A stretch of 64,000 bases of DNA, taken from the NCBI GenBank assembly GCA_004380135.1, contig QXCR01000008.1, forward strand, positions 248,001-312,000. Reading direction: 5' to 3'. The DNA comes from Stemphylium vesicarium. Taxonomy: Eukaryota > Ascomycota > Dothideomycetes > Pleosporales > Pleosporaceae. Position 1 is the first letter of the stretch. Each line of letters opens with the position of its first letter. The notes under the pieces are model-generated. The model ran no database searches. It was given only the letters and a program-made list of their open reading frames with translations, and was not told where the DNA came from. This document shows, in pieces, positions 13,046-26,380 of the stretch. A program made the position numbers and the translations under genes.

Positions 13046-15702
13046 GACGGAGGGCGCTCAGTCAGCGTGTTCTGTAGTAACTGTCAGTATGCTGGAAGGT
13101 ACTCTTTGGAGGAAACGATGTGATGGTGGCACGATGGTGTCTCGCTTCTACCAGCGCTCAGAAAATCTGCTATATGACTGTCACTTACCTTTGCTGGATT
13201 GCGGTGTTGTAACAAAGCGGACGATTGGGAACTGCTGTATCGCCAATCTCTGACTGCGGTGTGGCAGAAAATTGCGACGTTGAGGGTGTCGCAAAGTGGG
13301 AGAACAGCGACAGAAGGTGAAATCTCTGCTCAGTCCAAGAGAAGCAAACAAGACAAAGACAAAGCGAAATCCGATTGTGCGTTGGGTGAAATGAGCAAAC
13401 GGGTTGCATTCACCCTCCCTCACCTTAAGCCTTGCGCGACATTCCAGCGCCCCCAATTACCTCATCGCAAAATGTGGCTCGATACCTGGGCAAAGGTAAG
13501 GCCGAGCCAACTCAAACATGGGTTTACTGTTCCTTGATTCATGCGTTCATGAAAATGTCTTACTGCAGTCACTTCACCTCGAATGGATGCCCGCAGGAGT
13601 TGTGGCGCGCGCGTATGGTACGAACCAGGATGTGCAAGGCAACGGCATCTCCATGTTGATTCAGCTCCAAGTTTTTGCATACTGAAGGCATTTGTACAGC
13701 CTTGTCTTACGTATTCGTGGTTACCCTCCTCTTATTCGCGAAGATGATGAGCGCGTTCTATCCTCAGGCCGCAACGCGTTACAGCGCGTGTACGCCGCAG
13801 TCCAAGCCACGCTCGACACCCACCTTCCGTGGCCATGTCTCTTCCCAAGCTCTTAACGATAGGGTGAGAAGCGCTGAATCTCGAGCTCGTTATCATACGG
13901 CAATTTCGGTATCTACTGAGCGTGGGGAAAGGCAGACCGAAGGAGCGGCGTTCTAAGGCGTGGTTGTGCTGCCTGCCATCACAAAAATCTCACACTTGAT
14001 ACCGGTGAGCGCTCTGCTCGGAGTTCGCGGCACCGACGGTCGACTCGAGATGAGCATCGCGTGATAGCTGAATGCGCGAGGATGAACGTGACGAGAGAGC
14101 GAAACGCGAATAGATCTCCTCGCAGTACGCGTGTGTTCTGTACGTTTGGAGGGGCGGGAGGAACGAACAGCATCGCCCCGCTAGCCATTGTCATAATGCT
14201 CGTCATCGGACGCCCGCAACGGCAGGAACTACACCCCAACATGTTTCCTACACTATTGCAAATGAATGAAAATCTAGGCGAGCACATAAAAGGTCGAAAG
14301 AGCAACCAGCGCTGCTGACAAGAGATCCTTCGCGTAGTCGTCGTGCAATGTCGAGGATAACAAGCTGAGAACCCAAACCCACGTCCATTTGCATCAACAC
14401 TCCCAACCTGCCTACACTAACAACATAACACAAATCCCCTCCTCCAAGAACTCTACCCCAGCCCATTCCCTCTCTACCAAACTCCATCCACGCAGCCACC
14501 ACTACGGCAGGACAAAACGCCCAATCACCCGACCAACCCCCTAACCCAGACTTCTTCATCTTACCCCACCTCAGCCCGAACTTTAGTCCCTACCAGCAAA
14601 AACGCAAACGAGAAGAAAAAGGAATCACAAGGTTCACAGTTCGGCTTCCTTCTCCTGCATACTGCATCCGCCACGCATACCGCAATCGGAACGCGGTTCT
14701 CTAACCTCTAGCATCTCCACCTACCCAGTACCTACCTACCGATCATGCAGCCGCAAAACAACGCATGCGCAACTAGCCACATACCGACTCACGACTAGCG
14801 GGTCAGGAACAGACTTTATGACTCAAGGTTGCCAGGCACAGCCGCCCAGGTACACCCAGCTAACAGCTGACGTCATCGGAACCATCGGGACGAGCACCAC
14901 AGCAAGGAAATCAGGCTGCAGGCTGCAAGGGAAAAAGAAAAAAGGTAAGGAAAGGGCCTAGCAGCACAACGGTTACGCAACGCCGGTAGTGTCGGCATTG
15001 GATCGGTCGGTTCGCTCGGGTCGGAGATGTTTTCCAGCCAGGTAGAGATATTGATGGGATAGCAGCGCAACGATAACGGCGATGGATCCGCTCCGGAAGG
15101 AAAAAGATGGGTTTGTCCGATGGGCGAGATTGGTTTCATTGTTCAGGGAGGGAAGGGGTCTGGGATATGCTCGGTCTGCGCGGTTAGGGGATGAGTGATT
15201 GAACGAGATAGCATAGCTTGAATTCCATCACAATTACAATCACATTCACACTCAAACGCGCAATGCAACGCGTGGCAAGTGGGAAGGGAAGACGGGTGAA
15301 ATACGAGGGAGACAAATTAAACTAATGATCAGAGTACGAGGTAGGCGACGTAACGCAGGTCGGGAGATTATCAACATAGCGTGGAATATTTTCGTATTCA
15401 AAAAGGGTAGGAGTAGTATAGTAGTAGCCGTATAATCGTTGCAAAAACATGACATTGCATTGCATTGCCCGACAATCCCCATAACGATTGTGAAGACTGC
15501 TTTCCCCATCCCCCCATTACGCACAACAATCGTGTTAGGTTCATATGCTGGTAAAAGAATTCCCCAAGCCGCGGAAACGCCGTGATGCAAGCTCCCGGTT
15601 TACTTTGGTACCCAACGCCATTTGGTGCCCTGGATAATGGGCTCCCTTAGGTATTAGATCCGTATAATTCGTCTACTCATTCGTCACGTCAATCGCATGA
15701 CA
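13046..15702. other. Long intergenic region
   Basis: No gene is supported. The left part is the promoter of the giant ATPase gene (read leftwards). Around 14380-14600 the plus strand is pyrimidine-rich, like a fungal 5' leader, but no convincing coding frame follows it. From about 15240 to 15702 the DNA is probably the 3' untranslated region of the minus-strand gene that ends at 15703. Confidence 0.45.
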
Positions 15703-16669
15703 TCACCGCGACTCTACTGCCGCCTCTGGTGTTGGCTTCGGCATGGGCTTGAGCTCAGATCCTGCCCCACTCTCAGCCCTCTTTCGTCCGGTCAAGGAGA
15801 AATGATGGCTCGACACTGGTCGCTCTTCCTGCTTGTCATTCGCATGGCTGTTATTGTTGTCGCCGAACCGGGAGAAGATGCTGCGCTTCTTTGGCTGCGG
15901 CTTGGGCTCGTCGTTCAACCCCACGTCTTCGAATCCTTCCTCGGGTACCTCATCATGGCTTTCGCTAGGGCGACCTTGTTGCATTGACGAACGCGGTGTG
16001 GCGCGAGAGCGGCGGACATCAAAGGAACGTCTAGTGTCTACGGATCGGCGCGCATCGAGCGACTGGCGGGGATACGTTTCGTGGACATTGTCGACAATTG
16101 GCGATCGTGCCGAGATATCCTGTTTCCGTCAGCAAAAGACCAGCACCCGCCATCCAATACGAACATACAAATGACCTCCTGTAGGAATCGAAACTTTCGC
16201 GCGAAATGTTGAAGGGCTCGTTCTCGCTGAGAAAACTGCGATGATTTGATGAGGTGGTGGAGACGTTTGATTTGGAGTGCCAGAACGTGGGCTTCTCGTG
16301 TTGTGGGGAAGGCTGTCGCATTGTCAACCAGTGTCTCTCAAGATGACCATTCCCACTGTCGCTGTCCCACTGCATCACTGCCACATGCGCTCAGGGTTCA
16401 GTCTTACCGGCAAGTAAACGCCGCTATCATTAATCTCTGCTCAATTGTAAGCGCCATGCCACGAATGCAGCCCCCGGAACACGCCTCACGCCCCCAGCGC
16501 ATGTCATAGGGGTCTCACCACTCAGTTTATACTCGGCGGGGTCTTTAACCTGCAGAGGCGTTGCTCCCGAGACAGCTGTGCTTTTGAACCCGTTCTCCGG
16601 TGCGCTCCGCTGGGTCTCGTCGACCTGCTCAGGCGCACCCGCGCGACGAAAAGGATTGCGAATGGGCAT
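15703..16669 (-). CDS. Conserved fungal protein of unknown function
   Basis: Exons 16669-16519, 16436-16408, 16312-16169 and 16119-15703 join to 246 aa. Introns are 82, 95 and 49 bases, and the second exon is only 29 bases long. The start is the ATG of MPIRNPFRR; an in-frame ATG five codons earlier lacks that typical opening. The protein has a basic N-terminus, a short hydrophobic stretch spanning the microexon (KLSEINDSGVYLP), and a serine-rich middle (KPTFWHSKSN). An arginine-rich repeat follows (DARRS, DTRRS, DVRRS), then an acidic C-terminal section and PKPQPKKRSIFSRFG. It looks mostly disordered. I recognise the opening and the KLSEINDSGVYLP block as a conserved ascomycete pattern, but no function is known to me. 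Confidence 0.8.
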
Positions 16670-19600
16670 GGTATTCAGGCGCAAGGAACAGAAGATGTCG
16701 GTACGAGGGTATGGCGGAGTGTTTCAGTAGGCTGGTGTAGGATGATGGTTGCAGGAGTTAGAGAGGGACTACTAGATTGGGCGTCTAACATCATGACTTC
16801 CATGGCCGAGCCAATCGGGCAAGAACCAAGGCCCTTTGGGGTTTGGCCTCGGTGCGGACATCATCCGTCGTTCGTGCGAGAGGACAGCGGGCGCCCCAAA
16901 AAACGTCATGCCACAGGCGTGTCGAGACTTGATTGAGAGCTGAAAGCCTTGCCGGCGGTATGGCGAGCGCTGAGGGGCTGATGGGGTGCAGATCAAACAG
17001 GCGTCGAAGGAAGGCCACCTGGCGGTCCCTGCATGAGACGAGAAGGGCAATCGTCAGGTACCAAACGGTGTGACCCGAGGGCGCCTCAGCTCACCACCAC
17101 TGCGCCTCAGGACTGCTTGTTTGCACCTCGCATGGCTGGGTGTAAGTTGTCGCGACAGGAGAATCGTGTTGCGACTGCGGCTGCAGCCTCGGCGCTGGCT
17201 TTGCGGATTTGCCGCAAGGGCATGTCGGCGCAATTGTGACGAGAAGATCGTCAAGATGCGGGAACAGTACGCGCCCGCCTCGCTAATCAAGGAAACTGCA
17301 GATTTGGAGCTGGATGACGTTTATAGACGAGACCTGTGCCGCCCTTTCGAAACAATGACGGGGTCTTGATTTCAGGCAAATATCGAAAGTCTCAGCGACG
17401 AAACATGTGCCTCAGTCAGGGGGCTGCCGTGCCTGAGCGATGCCGCCCCACGATATGGAGATCAGTCGAGACTGGCATAGATGCATGTAAACTCCACTTC
17501 CGTGAGACGAGCCCGTCCCTGGCCTTTCCATTACAGAGCTGTGGCTAGGGTAGTTCAGTGTCTTTGTAGAACATGATGCTGTGTCAGGTACCTAATTGGA
17601 CATGGGTAGCAACGGTCGAGATTCTGGGCAAAGTCGCATCACGTTATTTTGAGGAAACACACAGCAGGCTACCCATGCCAAGTTTCACAACGACGAACCC
17701 TCGAAAGGGATGGAGCCCATGCTTCAGGGCCCGGCATTTCTTTGCTTGAGATCTCCGGGGTAACGCCTTGCCTGAGGTTATTCGCGTCCCAAGGTTACAT
17801 CAATGATGCACCTTCCCTAGATCCATGGGTGTGTCTGTCTCGTCACGTGAGAACTCTAACCAACAGGGCATGGCTGCAGAATGAGAAAGAAATTCTGTCC
17901 TACGAACGATGAGATGGATGCTTTGATTTGCACCAATAATCGGGGAGTTTCAGCAACCGCCGATAGTCAGGAGGCTGCCATGTAAGGTAGTTGAAGAGGC
18001 GGGTTCATCAAGCGATCCCAGGAGCACCATGACTGTCTGTATTCGGGGCTGGAATGATGTGCGCGGGGTGCGTGAGCCGACATTCCACGGTCAACAGTCA
18101 ACAATCGCGTCTGCAGTCATGGACCCTTAGTACGGCAAGGCTGCGATACTTGGCGGCTTGTCTGCGCGCATGGAGGGATCCCCGCAGTCAATGCATGAGT
18201 GTCCAGACAACAGAAAGAGCCGGTCAGCGGTTGTACGGCTTCCCCTCACCTGCTAATCACCCTGATGAACTGATGGTAGCACCAAACTCGGTAGCTTCAA
18301 CTAGGCTGTTGAGGAAGCGTACCACACGGGAACGTCGTGTTGTACGATTCGAATAGCTATAGCAGATGGCGAAAATTGACCACGTACGGAATTGCAGGAC
18401 CTGGAATAAAGCGCATTCTGATCATGAGATGGCGTGGCATACGAGAGGATCTGCGGATACGAGCGACTAGAGCTGGGTCAATATTTCGGTGCTTACCTTG
18501 CTGCACTAACCGCCTTGTGCATCTTCCGCCCAGGCTGAAGTGGTCCCAACATGAAATCAACATGATGACTTCATTTTGTCAAGCCTTAGTCGCGACCCGG
18601 TTATCCAGGCGAACGAGAAGTTGCATCCGGAGTTGCCCCAACGAGAATCTCAATGGCGCCCTGGTGTGGCTGGTGGGGTAGGCCAAGCCGACTGGTCGGT
18701 GGATCGCAGCACCGACAGCGAAGGATCTGTAATTTTCCAGAACGCGAAGCTTCTTCTGCACCTCGGACCTGAGTCTTCCGTTCAGTAATCGCAAATGCAA
18801 TGCGAGAGTGTGTTTTCCCGCCGAAAAGCAGGTAAAAGTAAGGTACCGGTAGTTGGGGGCATAGACTGCGGTGCAGATGCTGCTGCTCGCGCGGTCTGTG
18901 TAGGGCATAGCTCGTTTTTCCTTCAGTCAGTGGCAGGAAACTCAACGTGCAGCTTAATCGATAGCCTACCAGCCGCTAAAGTCAGACGTGCGGGAGGGCC
19001 AGAATCACCGCAGTACCGGTACCGTGGAAGGAAAACCCACTCCGGTCGAATTGGAAACCGAGCAGCAGATGCTTCCCTGGCAGGAAGGGTGGAAGCGGTG
19101 TGTGCTGGGCGTTGGTGTTACACAGATGTCGTGCCTGGTGGAATTCAATACCGCTCACCCCATGCTATGCTCTCTACTAAAGAAAAAGAGCAAGGAGCTG
19201 CCCCGCTCTAGTGGGAGGCCTGTGCCTGGGCATCCATCATGGTGGAGCTGGGTGCAAAACCCATCGCTCTGGTGGAGCACTCGCGGGAAATAAACGTGGA
19301 ATTGTGACATGCGGCTGCGAATGGCGTAGGGCCTTAGGTAAGAAAGGCGAAACAGCGTCTCAACGAGCGCTGGACAATGAGTCGACGGCGTCTGCTCCAT
19401 GTGGGTGCGGCGTGAGGAGCGCTTGGTTGCCCAGCATGTCCCCGAAATTGGACGGCTGCACGTTGAATGACGAGGCGAACAGTGGCGGGTGCAAGCTTTG
19501 GATGGCATACGTGACAGACCCTTTTTGGAGCAATACCAGCGCCCAGCAAGTCAAGTCTGGGACCCAGCTGGGGACGTGTGTTTCGACGAGCATCAGTCGG

Positions 19601-21023
19601 TTCGTGATGGTGTCGCAGAGCCTGAGCAGGCGAAGGATCAGCCCCCAGTCCTGGAAATCACACACCAGCACAATCACGACATGTAAAATCACGAAACACG
19701 ACAATGTCGGAGGGGGTCATTCCAAGTATAGCGAATCGCCGCCCCCGGGCCTTCTTTCTCGCGAGAAGCGGTTGTCGTTGCGGACGGGCAGGCAGACGGC
19801 CACTCAGAGGCTGGCTCGTATGGCAAACCCCTGCCCAGAGACTAGCAAACGAAGCCGAGGAAGCCATGTCCCCGGTGACGCCTTCGCTGCTAGTCTACCA
19901 GCATGGCGCGGAGCCTCGCTCGTCACGGGCGCCTCCAGAGTATAAAAAGCGACCTCACCACATGTGCGGCCACAGGGTTGGCGTTGGATAGGAGTACCGT
20001 TCGTCGCAGTCCAGTATTGACAGGCTCGCGTTCAATAATCGGGTGCTGGCTAGAGCTGCAACTCTGGCTCGTATAGATCCACACATGGCGCCGATCTGCC
20101 AGACAGTCAACGTTCCAAACACTTGCGTATCGTCGCTTGCTATTTCGAGCTTGCAGGCCTGCCGTCCGCCCGCGTCACTCATGCATGGACGATGCAAGCC
20201 CCCTGGCCACCCATGCGCCCAAGCAAGGCGGCGCCAGGCCAGCTTTGCCTAGCCAGCGGCATACCAGCGGCAGACCAAGCAAGCATGCCTGGCATAGCGC
20301 CATCTTGGGAGCAGGGGCGCGAACTTTTCTCCTCATCACACTGTCCCGTTGTTTCCTCAGCGGGTCCGAGCAGGCGGCGATCGCCCGAGTGGCTGCACGC
20401 AATATAATAATTCCTCTCCCCATGCTGGAGTCGCGCTCGCTGTGCCCAACTGTCGACTATTCCCCTCACCACCCCGTGCCCTAGTCCCAACCCCTACAGC
20501 CACACTGGATACCTGTGATTCAGTCGCCGCTGTATGACAGGTCTGATTCACTAGTGACACCCGTCCTCATAGACGTTCCACACTCGTTTCCACCACGCCA
20601 TCTCTCCCAGGCCTCGACTTGAACACCCCCGCCCCGTACCCCGACCACGCCTAACACTGCCGGTCGCCATCGTCCGCTCGCTCATCTTTTAAACTTAATT
20701 GTTGCCTACGCCGTCACGGGATCTGCTGGATAAGGACTCAACATCCGCTATCGATACGACAATCCATCGCTTGTGACGCCGGCCTAATTACACTTCACGA
20801 GGACAAAGCCCGAGTCTGCTTTGTGTCGTCCGCGTCTGCCACTGCCACAAGAGCCCCTTCCACTCGGTAGCACCTCCTTGGTCGAGCGTGTCCCTGACGT
20901 CGTTCTTACCCCGTCCAGCCTCCACCACCAAGCGCGGCTTCTTGCATCACTGCATCTGCCCTCTTCCCCGCCTTCTATTCTTACCTTGGATCTGAACATC
21001 GATTCCATTCCCTAGTCGCAAAC
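16670..21023. other. 4.3 kb gene-poor stretch
   Basis: No gene is supported. Several open frames occur (longest 19211-19945, +) but none has recognisable domains, and frames overlap on both strands without bias. The last 400 bases (about 20,600-21,020) are rich in C and T and look like the promoter and leader of the membrane protein gene that starts at 21024. Confidence 0.5.
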
Positions 21024-22445
21024 ATGGGTTTCGGTTCATCTGATGACGGCGTCTTCTTCAACAGCTGGGCGCTGTGGCAGAAGATGACTTTTGTGAGTGG
21101 CTCTGCCGGCTTTCCAGTCTGCACTCGCTAACATGATCCCGATAGGTTCTCGCTTGCGGAATCGTTGTCACAATCTTTTGTGGTTTTATCAAGCTTGCCT
21201 ATGACAAGAACAGGTTGCGCAAGTACAGCAAAGTCGACAAGGGCAAGAATGCGCAATCGCCTGAAATGCTCGAGGCGCAGCCTGTGACGGAATTGAACGA
21301 GGAGACAAAGGACGAAATTCCATTCGGTATCCGTGCTATCCAAAGTGGTATCGAAGTCGACGGTGTCTGGATCTCCCGAACTAACACCCCCGTCGGCAGC
21401 AGCCGGGCTTCCATCATGAGCGAGAAGCTTCCTCGCAGCTTCAACAACTCTCAGCTCGAGCTCCCCCAGCCAGTCGCTCAGGGTTCCAGCCGCAACAGCT
21501 CGCGTGGCCCCAGCTCCTTTGATCGCGCCGTTTCCGCTGAGCCCCTCTCTAACACCGAGTCTCGCGCTTCGTCTCCCGGTCGCGGCCATGTCCATGACGG
21601 TCCTCGTTGCAGCAACTGCCACCACCACGTCTCTCGTTCTGCCCAGCCATCTGGCCCTCCTTCTCCAAGTAAGTACCCCTGCGCGCAATCGCAATGACAA
21701 TACTAACTGTCATCCAGCTGGCGCGACCCCTCAACACCAGAACGGCTCCTCATCCAAGCACTCCAGCCGCCGTGAGAGCGATGAATCCGACTACATGGCC
21801 ATTGGCCAGGACGTCCGCGCATACGAGACCGCCTACTTCCCGCCCACCAACGCCCAAGTACCCATTGACCCAAAGGCCAACCTCGATCTACTCCGCAGCC
21901 ATCGCCTTTCCCACGTCGCCGAGACTGGACAACTCACTCCCCGAGTTCGCAAGCCAGGTAACAGCGGAGAGTGGGCCAGCGTCGCAGACAACCAAGTTTC
22001 CACGCTCAATGGTGTTAACTATTTCATGCCTCAGAAGTCACCTTCGCCCCCACTAGCTTCCACCACCGAAGAACCCGCGGCATCCTCCTCCGGTCCGAGC
22101 CACGATGGTCATCCGGCGAACCAGGCTAGGCAATCAGTTCCTCTGACTGAGTCCTACGCGCCCAACGCTCCATACTACCCCGACACCTACCAACCCCATG
22201 GCCCCAACCATCAATACAGCTACGACCAGGTCCCGTATGAGGTCACCACTGAGCAGAACCAGGAGCGCGATGACCAGATCCTCCGTAAAGTCAACTCTGG
22301 TTTTGAAATCCTCCGTCCCGGTACCTTCAAGGAGCCCACACCCGAGGAAATTGAGCTCGCTGAGCGCAGGACCTCGAAGAAGCTCCAAAAGAAACGGAGA
22401 ACATCCGGCGACTCTCGGAAATCCGCTTTCGTTGAGCAAGTCTAA
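21024..22445 (+). CDS. Single-pass membrane protein, unknown function
   Basis: Exons 21024-21092, 21146-21668 and 21718-22445 join to 439 aa; introns are 53 and 49 bases with CTAAC branch sites. The first intron splits the protein just before its only membrane segment (VLACGIVVTIFCGFIKLAY, residues about 24-42). A basic KNRLRKYSKVDKGK stretch follows, so the long C-terminal part is probably cytosolic. That part is serine-, proline- and asparagine-rich, with a CSNCHHH motif near residue 185 and a charged end (EEIELAERRTSKKLQKKRR). Most of it appears disordered. Similar short-N-terminus, one-TM proteins are common hypothetical proteins in filamentous ascomycetes. I do not recognise a family with known function. 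Confidence 0.8.
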
Positions 22446-25400
22446 GCTTTCCTACCGCGAAAGTTCCACCTCCACGTAATACGCCTCGCGTACATAACGC
22501 GGCCTCTCCGCGGCGGGCTCCGTACTATCTCAACTACGTGCTGGCACCGACCATTGCATTGAAAGTTTTACAGCGTTTTAATCATGTACCATCTGGCAAT
22601 TTTGGGGCTTGTTCTGGACAGCATTCGGGCACTTTGCATGTATCTGTTTTGGGCAATTGGCATGAACGATACTAGTACTGTTGTTTCATACTCTCTTTAT
22701 CCTCGCCGCAACAGGTTGCTTGGCATCACGAATTGCGTGCGGCGTTGTAGTAATCATACCTGGGCGTTTTAGACACAAAAATGGGCACACCTAACGATCA
22801 CCACATTTAGCATTGAGCACCAAGGGACAGGCTCATTTGCATAGCATATAGTCGAATAACGAATCTTTTTTTTCTTTTTTGACATTGTCATGGTTTATGC
22901 ATTGTCAATGTTGGCTTCATAGCGATGTGATTGGGCGTTATACCAGCGCGATATTCAAAAAAAAAGCAAAAGTCTGCGCCGCAGTTCGGTGCTTTCACGT
23001 TGAATTAATTGTCATGCCATCACCCGGTCCTCACTCTCCATCGTCAGCACGTGTGCGCATGCAAGCACATTCACAATTAACCAGCGACGAAAATTTAAAG
23101 TTCTCACTTCTCTCCCAACCCCCTGAGCCAGCAGCGGGGATGGCTTGGCCACCCAGCACCCTTCTTACTTTTCCCCTTGCCCACCCGTCAGCGTGCCCAG
23201 CACCACACACAAAACGGCCGGTAATATCTCTTTGTCAGCGAAGTCAGCCGGCCGTGGCAAAGCGGAGGGAAAGAAAAAAAACAGAAGCATCGCCAAGTGT
23301 GCATTCTGCTGACTTGCACCCACGCCCAGCTTCATCATGCTCCGATTGGTTTCTCCCTATTCGGCCAGTTCGTGAGGTGAGGCCTTTTCGCCGTGTCCTG
23401 CGGAGTCAGTCTACATCAAGGCTAGGATCGGGGAGGGGAAAAAGGAAGGTGGACGAATCGCGCACTTGAGCTCGTGGCGCTTGGGCCATAGGCCTGTTTG
23501 GGTCTAGTGTGCTTGGGCGGCCGGGCTCCTGCGCGTGTGTGCATCTATCTGTGTACATGTGCGTAGTCTAAGGCAAGTATGTAAGGCAAAGAACAGTACG
23601 TTGTCTAGTAGTATTCTTCTTTAAAAGCACAAAAAGGGAAAATGCGCGTGGTGAGTTGTAGAGAGTTTGGGACCGAGAAGGGAACAGTTCGCAGCATTGT
23701 CTCAACGTAGAATGCCTGTTAAATCGCTCGTTTTTTGTTTCTTCGTTTCGAACGCTGGTGGTTCGGACTGGAGAGGTGGGCTGGGAAAGCACCGCTCGCA
23801 CGTGGAAGCTTCAAGCACGTGGATGGGCATTCATCACAGCCAAGAGGATACGCTGTGGCATCGCATCGCATCGCTGTTCCAATCACTCAAAGACGATTCG
23901 CCTCCGGCACAGTGTACCTCAGAACGCCACCCACCGGTGGTTTCCTCCCCCGCCGTCTCACCATACTAATCATGCTCACATCAACCCTACACCGGCGACA
24001 TCTACGGGGAAATCGCATCGAAGAAATCCTGGTTGTTGGAACCACTGCAGCCTAGTGCTACCGTGCGGGAAAATCAGAAAATGCGGTTCGTGCTTGCCGT
24101 CTTGTCGCTGTCACCATCTGCCGATCCGTGTCTTGCTAAGTCTTTTCCATGTTGTCAATCTTGATTTCTTTGGCCTGCGTGAACTAGTTTTCGTTGTACC
24201 ACTCTTCCTTTTCCTCTGCTCTCTTGCCGTTCCTGGTCTAGCTGGACTCGTGGGCTGCCGGCCACCATCCGTGTGTCCCTTTCCGCTTGGGCTGCGCGAT
24301 TATGGGCTCCTTTTTGCTTCTTGGGGAAGTAAGAGCGAGTGTTCAGGGGACATGTGCTTATCGGGCCGTATACTGGACAGCGGCTGGGCTGCTTTCCCGG
24401 GAAATGGAAGATAATGTTGGTGAAATGATTCTAGGGATGGTGTGTGCTTTGGTGGCAGATTGGCCGTGTTTTGCAACACGGGGTGTAATTGCTGCTAGCG
24501 TACTTGTAGGAGATGAGAAGGTGTTGAGATGACCGAGCAGCGCGCCGTTGTTATCCATGCTACCTAGGTTGGCCTCGTGGTATGGACTGCGTATCCTTCG
24601 TACTAACACATTACACATTCGCACAGTATCCCTCTTCTTTGGATCAAGACAGGGAATAAAGTCAAGACGCTCAGATACGGCACAACCATCTGACACCTTC
24701 ATACATCCATTGCCACTACTATCTCAACACTTGCTTCCTCTTCACCGGTCTTGTGGCATAGCGAAACGCGCAAACCACTCTTCCCATCACAGCTGAAAGT
24801 ATCCCGATTCCACGTCTCGACCTTTCTATTCGTCTCTCCCCGCCAGCCGAATTGCCCACTGACATATGCGCAAACCTTGGGGGCTAAAATTAGAATCGCA
24901 TCTAGACGTGTGGCTTGCATTCCTGCAGTTAGTATGACGGCGGGTGGCTTTCGCGGGGGGCATGACTAATCGATAACGGGACGTGTACACAACTTCGAAA
25001 CCGGCTTTTTTGGCTTTCATCCTCATTGTATGGCTGTTTTCTTGTCCTGTCGTTCTGCAACTTCGTTTCTTGCGACAGGGACGGGGAGCAGGCATGGGGT
25101 GGGATGGGGTGTGCTGGCAATTAGGCGAGTTCTTCCCCGGCGCATGTGGCATTGATTTGATGGCTGAGGCTGCAAGATACAGCTGGGGGCTGCATCATCG
25201 CTCCGATATCACTGTCGCACGAAATCGCCTTTTGATACAATGCGTGGGAGGCGAGATCTCGTTGTCACATATCTCTGTGTCCAATACCTGTGCTGCAGGA
25301 CCTATCCTGCCTTTCCCGACGTGATAAAAGCACCGGCGACTGCAGCCAACATGATGGCAGCACGCATCGGCCAATGAGACACATCGCGCAAGGTTGCGCG

Positions 25401-25863
25401 CCCAATTTTCTGCTGCAACGTAACCTGCGGTATGGAACATAGGTTGGACACGAGTCTCCAGGGTTCATTTGATATGATCGGGGTTGAGGTGGTGCAATTC
25501 GATGGCAGCCATGCGTCGCCATAAGCGTATACATACATATGTGTATGTTCTCGGATGCGTGGCCTCATCGATCTCGGATCGACTAGGGATCAGTCACTCG
25601 GGTCGTCGAACGTAGTAGAGGTTCTGGGCGTACCGTGATACCCTTGTTGTAAAGCCATAACGACTCTTCATTTGCTATGGTACATGCCCTCCTCGTTGGC
25701 AACGTGGAGTTGTCCGGGTCTGGAGCAGCTTCAACGTTTTGTTCGTTGGCAAGGCTGCCGAGTCTTTGTGGTGTAATGCCGCATACGAGATCTGTACCTG
25801 CTCGTCGAGGGGAAGAGAATGGTGTATGCTGGCACTCATGACCTGATTTGAGGCAGGTTTTCG
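22446..25863. other. Gene-poor stretch between membrane protein and tandem repeat
   Basis: No gene is supported. The first few hundred bases are the 3' untranslated region of the preceding gene. Open frames such as 22879-23469 and 23758-24414 (+) lack domain resemblance and run through homopolymers. Nothing else was recognised before the tandem repeat at 25864. Confidence 0.5.
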
Positions 25864-26380
25864 GCCTAGGTAGAGCAAAATGTAGCCGTCTAGGATATAT
25901 GTAGTGCGTGGTATCGCGATATTTAATATCCCTGTATCTTCCACGGTTGTTGTTGGGTTATCACAGGAGTCTGATTTAGCCCACTTTGTTCCCCTAGGTA
26001 GAGCACGATGTAGTCGTCGAGAGTATGTATAGTGCCGTTCATCTCAAGATTTAATGACGCTGCATCTTCCACGATTGTTTTCGAGCTATCATGTGGGTTC
26101 ATTCAAGCCCACCTCTTCCGCCCAGTGTGAATGCAATGTAGTTGTCCGGGGTATATATGACGCCTGGCATACCGTGAACTACACAAGTAAGTTCGCGGTA
26201 GTTTCCACAATGGTTATTGGGCTGTCATATGAGTCTGGTTTAATCGTCCTTGTCCACGCGGGTGGAGCGCAATGTAGTTGTCCAGGGTATGCGTGGTACC
26301 TGCTATCTCGAGAATAAGTCTTGCTGTGGCTTTCATGATGGTTGTTGGGCTGCTGCACGGATCGGATCTGTCCCCTCATT
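25864..26380. repeat. Diverged tandem repeat, four ~128-base units
   Basis: Four successive copies of one unit can be aligned by eye. Anchors are ATGTAG at 25880, 26008, 26136 and 26272, spaced 128, 128 and 136 bases. Each anchor sits in a CAATGTAGTTGTCC-like block and is followed about 60-70 bases later by a TCTTCCACGGTTGTTGTTGGG-type block that also recurs in every copy. Units differ at many positions, largely by transitions, with small indels in the last copy. No open frame is shared by all units, so it looks like an old non-coding minisatellite. Confidence 0.8.

Noticed and set aside
19211..19945. 244-codon plus-strand frame in the gene-poor region
   Set aside because: Composition is irregular, frames overlap on both strands, and no motif, signal or splice partner is seen.
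22879..24414. Open frames of 196 and 218 codons downstream of the membrane protein
   Set aside because: They pass through homopolymers and show no domain; more likely UTR or spacer.
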